A stretch of DNA of 64,000 bases from Streptomyces coelicoflavus (GTDB lineage Bacteria > Actinomycetota > Actinomycetes > Streptomycetales > Streptomycetaceae), in contig NZ_BEWB01000005.1 of the NCBI RefSeq assembly GCF_003112555.1, positions 310,001-374,000 of the forward strand, given 5' to 3'. A program made the position numbers and the translations under genes. Below the pieces are notes generated by a model. It saw only the letters and a program-made list of their open reading frames with translations. It was not told the origin of the DNA and made no database searches. Position 1 is the first letter of the stretch, and every line of letters begins with the position of its first letter. Positions 16,645 through 22,901 of the stretch are shown here, one piece after another.

Positions 16645-17386
16645 ATGGACGCCGAGCTGTTCCCCAGGGCCCGCGCCGGGCCCGCGCCCGGCGCCGTCCC
16701 CGTGCCGGACCGGCCGGCCCCGGGACGGCAGCGCGAGCTGCTGGACGCCTGCGGCGCCCGGGCCCGCCCCCGGCCGGACCGCGCACGGTGCGCGCCCCCG
16801 GCGGCGGCACGATGACCGCCCGGCAGGCCTGCCGGGGCCGTCACTGGTCCCCGTACGGTTACGCCCCCACCGCCGTCGACGGCGACGGCGCCCCGGTCAA
16901 GCCCTTCCCGGCCCGGCTCGACGACCTCGCCCGCCGGGCGGTGACCGACGCGCTGGGCGCCGACGCGCTGCCACCCGCCCCGTACGACATCGCGCCGGTC
17001 AACTTCTACGACCCCGACGCCCGCATGGGCACGCACCGCGACGCGGACGAGCGCGCCGACGCCCCCGCGGTCTCCCGCAGCCTCGGCGACACCTGCGTCT
17101 TCCGCATCGGCAACCCGAGACCCGCACCCGCCCTGAAGGCCTGTCCGGCGGATCATGCCGCAGACGCGGGGACAGGGTGCCCCGTCCTTCCCGCGACCTG
17201 ATCCGCCGGACGGCCCCACACCGGCACCGAGCCGCGCAGCGGCGACCTGTTCGTCTTCGGCGGCCCGTCCCGGCTCGCGTACCACGGGGTGCCGAGGGTG
17301 CACCCGGGCACCGCGCCACCCGAGTTGGGACTCGCCGGGCGGCTGGACATCACGCCCCGGGTCAGCGGCCTCCGGGCCCGCGCCAC
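16645..17386 (+). pseudogene. alkB: Decayed AlkB-like 2OG-Fe(II) dioxygenase gene
   Basis: Pieces of an AlkB DNA-repair dioxygenase occur in order but in different frames. MDAELFPRA begins at 16645 in one frame. TVRAPGGGTMTARQ to NFYDPDARMGTHRD and SRSLGDTCVFRIGN lies in a second frame to about 17112. A one-base slip then gives PETRTRP, and SGDLFVFGGPSRLAYHGV to GRLDITPRVSGL lies at about 17230-17375. Iron ligands His and Asp (HRD) and the distal His (YHGV) can still be seen. About 80 bp of foreign hairpin sequence lies between the last two pieces. No stop follows in frame before the ROK gene. The gene cannot make a full protein. Confidence 0.85.
17138..17215. repeat. Small inverted-repeat (MITE-like) insertion in the alkB remnant
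   Basis: GTCCGGCGGATCA (17143-17155) is exactly inverted as TGATCCGCCGGAC (17199-17211), with GGCC flanking both ends. Inside, CGCGGG pairs with CCCGCG (17165-17170, 17190-17195), GGAC with GTCC, and GGG with CCC, so the whole unit folds into one long hairpin. The surrounding AlkB coding sequence resumes on each side of it, which marks it as inserted sequence. Confidence 0.65.
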
Positions 17387-17412
17387 GGACGGATCATGGG
17401 AGACTCCCCCTC

Positions 17413-18651
17413 ATGAGCGGCAAGGCGGACCCCCGGGCGGCGGGGGAAGGGACCACCTCGAGGACGCGGCTGGACCGGGGGCGCGCTGCGCTCGGACCCG
17501 CGTTGGAGCTCGTGCACACCGGACGCGCCCCCACCCGGGCCGTCCTCACCGCGGAACTGGGCGTGACCCGGGCCACGGCCGGCGCGGTCGCCGCCGAACT
17601 GGAGGCGCTCGGCCTGATCCGCGTGGACGCCAGGCCCGGGGCCGCCGCCGGTTCCCAGGGCCGTCCCTCGCACCGTCTCGCGGTCGCCGAGGACGGCCCC
17701 GTCGCCCTCGCCGCCCAGATCCACGCCGACGGCTTCCGTGCGGCCCTGGTCGGTCTCGGCGGCCGGATCGTCGCCACCGCGCCCGGCTGCGAGGTCGTCG
17801 ACGCCGATCCGGCGAAGGTGCTGGGCTCCGTCGTCGAGGCGGGCGCGGAGCTGCTGCGGCAGACCGGGCGGCGCTGCGTCGGCGCCGGGCTCGCCGTGCC
17901 GTCCGCCGTCGCGGAACCGGAGGGCCTGGCCCTGAACCCGCTGCACTTGGCCTGGCCGGCCGGCGCGCCCGTGCGGGAGATCTTCGCGCAGCAGGTGCGC
18001 GCCGCGGGCATCGAGGGACCCGCCTTCGCCGCCAACGACGTCAACCTCGCCGCCCTCGCCGAGCACCGCCACGGCGCCGGACGCGGCGCCCGCGACCTGC
18101 TGTGCGTCGCCACCGGCCACCGCGGCGTCGGTGGCGCCCTGGTCCTCGACGGCCGCCTGCACACCGGCAGTTCCGGGCTCGCCCTGGAGGTCGGCCACCT
18201 CGCCGTCAACCCCGAGGGCCGTCCCTGCCACTGCGGCAGCCGCGGCTGCCTGGACGTGGAGACCGACCCGCTGGCCTTCCTCACGGCGGCCCGGCGCGAA
18301 CCGGGACCCGAGGTGTCCCTGCTCCAGCAGTCCTACGACCTGATCCGCGAGCACTACACCGACCCGGCCGTCCGCACCGCCACCGAGACCCTCATCGACC
18401 GCCTCGGCCTGGGTCTCGCCGGACTGGTGAACATCCTCAACCCGGACCGCATCGTCCTCGGCGGGCTCCACCGGGCGCTCCTCGACGCCGACCCCGAGCG
18501 GCTGCGCGCGGTCGTCGCCGGGCGCAGTCTGTGGGGCCAGAGCGGCGGGGTGCCGATCCTGCCCTGCGGACTCGACCACAACAGCCTGGTCGGCGCGGCC
18601 GAGTTGGCCTGGCAGCCGGTCCTGGACGACCCGCTGGGCGTCCCGGCGTAG
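17413..18651 (+). CDS. ROK-family transcriptional regulator
   Basis: A 412-residue regulator with an N-terminal winged HTH (LGVTRATAGAVAAELEALGLI) and a C-terminal ROK sugar-kinase-like domain. The zinc motif CHCGSRGCLD follows GHLAVNPEGRP, as in NagC/Mlc-type proteins. The kinase-domain features NDVNLAALAEH and GHRGVGG are present, so it may bind a sugar, but regulators of this length usually lack kinase activity. The ATG at 17413 is the first that leaves the HTH complete. No sugar genes are adjacent, so its targets are probably elsewhere. Confidence 0.88.
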   Translation: MSGKADPRAAGEGTTSRTRLDRGRAALGPALELVHTGRAPTRAVLTAELGVTRATAGAVAAELEALGLIRVDARPGAAAGSQGRPSHRLAVAEDGPVALAAQIHADGFRAALVGLGGRIVATAPGCEVVDADPAKVLGSVVEAGAELLRQTGRRCVGAGLAVPSAVAEPEGLALNPLHLAWPAGAPVREIFAQQVRAAGIEGPAFAANDVNLAALAEHRHGAGRGARDLLCVATGHRGVGGALVLDGRLHTGSSGLALEVGHLAVNPEGRPCHCGSRGCLDVETDPLAFLTAARREPGPEVSLLQQSYDLIREHYTDPAVRTATETLIDRLGLGLAGLVNILNPDRIVLGGLHRALLDADPERLRAVVAGRSLWGQSGGVPILPCGLDHNSLVGAAELAWQPVLDDPLGVPA

Positions 18652-18672
18652 GCGGCCGGACGTGCCCGCACC

Positions 18673-19071
18673 TCAGGGCGCGGGCCGGTCTCCGCCGCTC
18701 GGGGCGTGGCTGAGGTCGACGACGCAGAAGATGTTGCCGTCCGGGTCGGCCAGGACGACGAAGTCGGGGTCGGGCGGGTACAGCTCCCACTCGACGGCCC
18801 GCGCGCCGAGGCCGATCAGGCGTCGCACCTCCGCCCGCTGCTCCCCGGCCGAGTCCGTGAACAGGTCGAGGTGGAGACGGGGCCGGGGCTCGGGCGGCGA
18901 GTCGCTGCGCAGCAGGCCGAGGGCGCGCCCCGAGCCGTCCGCGTACTCGAGCGTCCGCCACGTCTCGCTCTGCCACTCGTCCGCGGCCACCAGGGGCAGC
19001 GCCGCCGTCCAGAACGCGACCGCGCGGGGGAGGTCCGTGACACCGATGACGGGGATTCCGAGTCTCAGCAT
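18673..19071 (-). CDS. VOC-family (glyoxalase/bleomycin-resistance fold) protein
   Basis: A 132-residue protein with the paired beta-alpha-beta-beta-beta repeats of the vicinal oxygen chelate superfamily. LGIPVIGVTDLPRAVAFWTAAL opens the first module and PDPDFVVLADPDGNIFCVVD closes the second. Its ATG (19071-19069) overlaps the tautomerase stop by 7 nt, so translation is coupled. It is the last gene of the TetR-DUF4865-phosphotriesterase-tautomerase run. Its substrate is unknown. Confidence 0.85.
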   Translation of the reverse strand: MLRLGIPVIGVTDLPRAVAFWTAALPLVAADEWQSETWRTLEYADGSGRALGLLRSDSPPEPRPRLHLDLFTDSAGEQRAEVRRLIGLGARAVEWELYPPDPDFVVLADPDGNIFCVVDLSHAPSGGDRPAP

Positions 19072-19466
19072 GATCCCGACCCTACGTACTGCGCCAGCCC
19101 GTTGCCCAGCGACCAGTCCGCGGAGGTGTTCTCGGTCAGGGTGACGAAGACGTTGCGGGGGTCCGTGCCCGCGTACTCCTCGGCGAGCCGGGCGATCCGG
19201 CCGTACAGCGCCTCCTTCTGCCGGGTCGTCCGGCCCGCCCGCATCGTGATCGCCACGAACACGATGCCCTCGTCCCGGTGCACGCCGAGGTAGTCGTCGT
19301 AGCGCAGGGTGCCGCCTGCGGGGTCGTGGGCGGTCAGGACCTGGAAGCGGTCGTCGGACGGGATGCCGAGGGTCTCGACCAGGGCGTCGTGGACGGCCCG
19401 GCCGAGCGCGTCGAGCCGGCCGGTGCCGGTGCGGCCACCGTGCGCGTCGATGCGGACGAAGGGCAT
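19065..19466 (-). CDS. Tautomerase-family protein
   Basis: A 133-residue protein of the 4-oxalocrotonate tautomerase superfamily. After removal of Met the N-terminal proline (MPFVRID) would be the catalytic base. The conserved core GRAVHDALVETLGIPSDDRFQVL matches the longer single-chain tautomerase subgroup. Its stop overlaps the start of the VOC gene. It shares this operon with a DUF4865 protein, a phosphotriesterase-like hydrolase and a TetR regulator. A paralogue lies at 48054-48503 beside a LysR gene. Confidence 0.87.
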   Translation of the reverse strand: MPFVRIDAHGGRTGTGRLDALGRAVHDALVETLGIPSDDRFQVLTAHDPAGGTLRYDDYLGVHRDEGIVFVAITMRAGRTTRQKEALYGRIARLAEEYAGTDPRNVFVTLTENTSADWSLGNGLAQYVGSGSC

Positions 19467-19490
19467 GAAGGGGTCTCCCGTCGAGTGGGG

Positions 19491-19572
19491 GCCGGTGTGC
19501 GGAGCGGACACGTCGGAAGGCGGCCGGTGTCGGGGGCGGACGCCTCGGGGGCGCCGGTGTGCGGGGCGGACG
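19491..19572. repeat. Three imperfect ~30-bp direct repeats
   Basis: GCCGGTGT starts at 19491, 19523 and 19553, each followed by a GGGGCGGAC-like block. The periods are 32 and 30 bp. The array fills the gap between the phosphotriesterase stop and the tautomerase start. It may be a slippage expansion or a spacer that alters expression within the operon. Confidence 0.6.
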
Positions 19573-20481
19573 TCAGCGCCAGTCGGCGGCGAACGCCCGC
19601 GCGGGGTTCTCGGTGAGCACGCGCCGCACCAGCTCCTCGCCCACGGCGGCCGCCAGCCGGGGAACCACACGGCGCAGCAGGTACGGCATCCCCGGGCCGC
19701 CGTGCACCGAGCGGGCGGCCGCGGTCGTCGTGTCGCCGCCGAGCAGCAGCCGATCGCCGAACCCCGCCTCGGCAAGGTCTCGCACGGCGTCCGGCATCCG
19801 CCAGTCCGTGGCGTGGTGCGCCCGCGACGGCCCGTCGAAGGCCAGCCAGCACCCCGACGCGGCGGCCTGCCGGTGGACCACGGGGTCGGGGGAGCGGTTG
19901 AGGTGACCGAGGATCACCCGTTCCGCCGGCACCCCCGACTCGCCGCACAGCAGGTCCAGCACGTCCAAGGCGCCCGTACCCAGCTCCAGGTGCACGGCGA
20001 TCGGCGCTCCCGTCGCGTGGTGCGCCTCGGCCGCCGCCGACATGGTCCACCGCGCGTGCGCGTCGAGCGCGTGGAAACCGCCCGCCACCTTGATCAGTCC
20101 CGCGCGCACGCCCGACGTCCCGATGCCCCGCGTCAGTTCGGCGACGAAGACGTCGGCGGCACGGCCCCGCAGCGCCGCGAGTGTGTCCTCGTCGTAGTGG
20201 ACGTCCTGGTGCAGCCCCGTCGCGGCCACCACGTGGACGCCGGTCTCCCGGGACAGGGCCGGCAGGTCGGCGGCCCGCCGCCCCAGCCCGTACGGCGTCC
20301 ACTGCACCACCGCGCCGCCGCCCCGCTCCCGGAACGCGGCCAGCTCCGCCCGGGCCGCCGCCGCGTCGCGCAGCTCCTCGCCGGGCAGCCGGGGACTGGC
20401 GAAGAACAGGTGGTCGTGGGCGTCGCACACACCCAGCTCCGCGCCGCCGACGTCCCCGAGGACCGTGCGGACGGCGCTCAC
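19573..20481 (-). CDS. Phosphotriesterase-family amidohydrolase-fold hydrolase
   Basis: A 302-residue TIM-barrel metal hydrolase of the PTE family, which includes lactonases, phosphotriesterases and parathion-hydrolase relatives. The binuclear metal site is complete: HDH (His22, His24), the bridging lysine in GLIKVAGG, His in AVHLELGTG and in ILGHLNRSPD, and Asp in LLLGGDTTT. The GTG start overlaps the DUF4865 stop as GTGA. The natural substrate is not deducible; in PTE-like proteins lactones are common. It is the third gene of the TetR-controlled run. Confidence 0.87.
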   Translation of the reverse strand: MSAVRTVLGDVGGAELGVCDAHDHLFFASPRLPGEELRDAAAARAELAAFRERGGGAVVQWTPYGLGRRAADLPALSRETGVHVVAATGLHQDVHYDEDTLAALRGRAADVFVAELTRGIGTSGVRAGLIKVAGGFHALDAHARWTMSAAAEAHHATGAPIAVHLELGTGALDVLDLLCGESGVPAERVILGHLNRSPDPVVHRQAAASGCWLAFDGPSRAHHATDWRMPDAVRDLAEAGFGDRLLLGGDTTTAAARSVHGGPGMPYLLRRVVPRLAAAVGEELVRRVLTENPARAFAADWR

Positions 20482-21065
20482 CACTGACGTCCCCTCGCCA
20501 GCAGACCCCGCCCCGGCTCCGACAGGTGCAGCACCCGGAAGACCTCGCCCTCCACGCCGTCCGGCGCGTCGCCCGCGTGCAGCGAGAAGTGCACCAGCTC
20601 CCAGCACCCGGTGTCCACGACCGCCGCCGCGAGCAGCGCCCCGTCCACGGCCGAAAGCCGTCCGGTCTCCCGCACCGCGTCCGCCGCCGCCTCCGACAGC
20701 GGTACGCCTTCCGGCACCGGCCGCCGCCGCACGACCGCCACCCGCGCGGGAGATCCGGCGGGGCCGCCCTCCTCGTACGCCAGGCCCGTCCACTGCCGGA
20801 CCGCGGGCCGGCCGAAGTCGTCGGTGGGCCGCTGGAAGGCGCCCTCCCAGAGGAAGGAGTTCATGCCCTCCACGGTGTGCCACAGGTAGAACGGCGCGTA
20901 CTGGTTGACCGGCGAGCCGTCCCCGCCGCGCTCCCGGACCAGGTACGCCTTGAGTCCGAGCCCGGGCCAGTCGTCCAGCAGGTGCCCGGTGCGGGCCACC
21001 CGCTCCCTGATGGCGTCCATCGGGTAGTCGGCGGGCAGGGTGAAGGTGTACTGCATGGCATGCAC
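20478..21065 (-). CDS. DUF4865-family protein
   Basis: A 195-residue soluble protein opening with AMQYTFTLPADYPMDAIRER and containing VNQYAPFYLWHTVEGMNSFLWEG, which I recognise as the DUF4865 family. No catalytic motif stands out. The GTG at 21065 is preferred over the ATG three codons in because GGAGGAG lies 9 nt before it. Members of this family often sit beside tautomerases and TetR genes. The stop overlaps the phosphotriesterase start by 4 nt, so the two proteins are made together. Confidence 0.75.
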   Translation of the reverse strand: MHAMQYTFTLPADYPMDAIRERVARTGHLLDDWPGLGLKAYLVRERGGDGSPVNQYAPFYLWHTVEGMNSFLWEGAFQRPTDDFGRPAVRQWTGLAYEEGGPAGSPARVAVVRRRPVPEGVPLSEAAADAVRETGRLSAVDGALLAAAVVDTGCWELVHFSLHAGDAPDGVEGEVFRVLHLSEPGRGLLARGRQW

Positions 21066-21107
21066 GGTTCGTGACTCCTCCGGTCCTCTCGGGTGGTGCC
21101 GGCTGCG

Positions 21108-21680
21108 CTACCGCAGGACGGACTTCGGCGGCTTGAGCAGCGACAGCAGTCCCCGGACGCCCGCGTCGAAGGCGGCGGGGGAGCCGGACGCGCGGGCCAG
21201 GACGTAGCCTCCCTGCACGGTCGCGACGACCGCCGCCGCGATCTCCTCGCCGTCCAGCCACGGCGCGAACTCGCCCTGTTCCCGGCCCTCCTCGACCAGC
21301 TGGGCGATCTGCTCCCGCAGCCAGTCGAGGGTCTCGTCCACGGGGGCGCGCAGGGTGTCGTCCGCGATCACGTCCGGGTCCATCGTCAGACGGCCGACCG
21401 GGCACCCGCGCAGCACGTCCCGCTCGCGCCGCAGATACGCCTCGATGCGCTCGTACGGGGTCCCCGGACCGTCCAGCACGGCACCGGCCGCGGCCCGCAT
21501 CTCCCTTGCCGTGCGCCGGATCGCGGCGAGCGCGAGATCGGGCTTGCCCTTGAAGTGGTGGTACATGCTGCCCTGCCCGGCCTCGGCCCGCTCAAGGATG
21601 GCCTTGGGGCTGGTGCCCACGTACCCCCGCTCCCACAACAACTCGCGCGTCGACTCGATCAGGCGTTCCGAGGTGCTCAT
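21108..21680 (-). CDS. TetR-family repressor
   Basis: A 190-residue TetR regulator. The N-terminal HTH spans TRELLWERGYVGTSPKAILERAEAGQGSMYHHF with the signature YHHFKGK. The C-terminal ligand domain resembles the LmrA/YxaF type that has a conserved GCPVG. It heads the DUF4865-phosphotriesterase-tautomerase-VOC run, 42 nt upstream of it. A 22-bp near-palindrome lies 8 bp before its ATG, so it most likely represses itself and the whole run. It also diverges from the SHOCT-ABC operon. Confidence 0.9.
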   Translation of the reverse strand: MSTSERLIESTRELLWERGYVGTSPKAILERAEAGQGSMYHHFKGKPDLALAAIRRTAREMRAAAGAVLDGPGTPYERIEAYLRRERDVLRGCPVGRLTMDPDVIADDTLRAPVDETLDWLREQIAQLVEEGREQGEFAPWLDGEEIAAAVVATVQGGYVLARASGSPAAFDAGVRGLLSLLKPPKSVLR

Positions 21681-21687
21681 GAGAGCA

Positions 21688-21709
21688 CTGTACATACTAG
21701 TAGTTACAG
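21688..21709. promoter_or_regulatory. TetR operator, 22-bp near-perfect palindrome
   Basis: CTGTACATACTAGTAGTTAC plus AG reads the same on both strands at 18 of 22 positions, centred on ACTAGT. It sits 8 bp upstream of the tetR ATG, over the expected -10 of a short-leader or leaderless transcript. This is a typical autoregulatory site. Confidence 0.7.
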
Positions 21710-21757
21710 ACGTCGAGAGGTCGACCGGGACCGGGGAAGCAGACGCGGACCTCCGAA

Positions 21758-21775
21758 GTACTCCCCGGGGGGTAC
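21758..21775. promoter_or_regulatory. 18-bp near-palindrome upstream of the SHOCT-ABC operon
   Basis: GTACTCCCCGGGGGGTAC has only one mismatched base pair across its dyad. It is 95 bp before the SHOCT gene. It differs from the tetR operator, which suggests a second regulator for the ABC operon. Confidence 0.5.
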
Positions 21776-21870
21776 GCACACTGCCGCTGGCCGTACGACG
21801 ACCCGGACCCCCTCCCGGAGTCAGGCTCGGAAGCGACACAAGGGACATCGCGACCGAGGAGTTGGACGAC

Positions 21871-22155
21871 ATGGAGACCCTGGCACAGTTCGGAGACGGC
21901 GGGCCCGGCCCGTGGATCCTGCTCTTCCCGGTGATCTGGGCACTGGTCATCGGCGGCGTCATCACCCTGCTGCGCCGCACGGTGTGGCGCGGACGCCGCG
22001 GTCCCGGGCGGCCGCGCGCCGTCGAGGACAACTCGCCCATCACGGTGCTCGGCCATCGCTTCGCCTCCGGCGAGATCGACGAGGACGAGTACTGGCGCCG
22101 GCTGTCCGTGCTGGACGAGCAGTTCGGCCGGACCGGCAAGGGCGGTGCGGCATGA
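21871..22155 (+). CDS. Small membrane protein with SHOCT domain
   Basis: A 94-residue protein with one membrane helix (about residues 14-34) and a C-terminal SHOCT motif, ITVLGHRFASGEIDEDEYWRRLSVL, which is a short oligomerisation domain. GAGGAG lies 9 nt before the ATG. Its stop overlaps the ATPase start as ATGA, so it is the first gene of a tightly coupled ABC operon. Its role is unknown; it may assemble with the FtsX-like permease. Confidence 0.8.
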   Translation: METLAQFGDGGPGPWILLFPVIWALVIGGVITLLRRTVWRGRRGPGRPRAVEDNSPITVLGHRFASGEIDEDEYWRRLSVLDEQFGRTGKGGAA

Positions 22156-22901
22156 CCGCGACGACCGTCACCCGGGCCGCCGCCCGGGTCGTGGACGCCG
22201 TGAAGGTGTACGGCGGTGGCGACACCGCCGTACGCGCCCTCGACGGCGTCAGCGTCGGCTTCCCGGCCGGCCGCTTCACCGCCATCATGGGCCCCTCCGG
22301 CTCCGGCAAGTCCACCCTGATGCACTGCGCCGCCGGGCTCGACACCCTCACCTCGGGCGCCGCGCACATCGGCGACACCGACCTCGGAACCCTCGACGAC
22401 CGCCGGCTCACCCTGCTGCGCCGCGACCGCGTCGGCTTCGTCTTCCAGGCCTTCAACCTGGTGCCGACGCTGACCGTCGCCGAGAACATCACCCTCCCCC
22501 TCGACCTCGCCGGACGGCGGGGCGACACCGAATGGGTCGACGCGCTGATCGACGTCGTCGGACTGCGCGACCGCCTCCACCACCGCCCCGCCGAACTCTC
22601 CGGCGGACAGCAGCAACGCGTCGCCGTGGCCCGCGCCTTCGCGGGACGGCCCGACGTGGTCTTCGCCGACGAGCCCACCGGCAACCTCGACTCCCGCTCC
22701 GGCGGCGAGGTGCTCGGCCTCCTCGGCCGCACCGTCCGGCAGACCGGCCGCACGGTCGTCATGGTCACCCACGACCCCGTCGCCGCCGCCCACGCGGACG
22801 AGGTCGTCTTCCTCGCCGACGGACGCCTCGTCGACCGCATGGACGCGCCGACCGCCGACAGGGTCCTGGACCGGATGAAAGCCTTCGAGGTGCCGTCGTG
22901 A
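22152..22901 (+). CDS. ABC transporter ATPase, LolD/MacB type
   Basis: A 249-residue ABC ATPase. Walker A GPSGSGKST is at residues 47-55. The signature LSGGQQQRVAVARAFAG and Walker B VVFADEPTGNLDS follow, and the switch His is in VMVTHD. The overall pattern is that of the LolD/MacB/FtsE class, which drives FtsX-like mechanotransmitter permeases. It overlaps the SHOCT gene before it and the permease gene after it by 4 nt each. Confidence 0.93.
   Translation: MTATTVTRAAARVVDAVKVYGGGDTAVRALDGVSVGFPAGRFTAIMGPSGSGKSTLMHCAAGLDTLTSGAAHIGDTDLGTLDDRRLTLLRRDRVGFVFQAFNLVPTLTVAENITLPLDLAGRRGDTEWVDALIDVVGLRDRLHHRPAELSGGQQQRVAVARAFAGRPDVVFADEPTGNLDSRSGGEVLGLLGRTVRQTGRTVVMVTHDPVAAAHADEVVFLADGRLVDRMDAPTADRVLDRMKAFEVPS

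Noticed and set aside
19491..19572. A short CRISPR array
   Set aside because: There are only three imperfect repeats, spacers are not distinct, and no cas genes are present.
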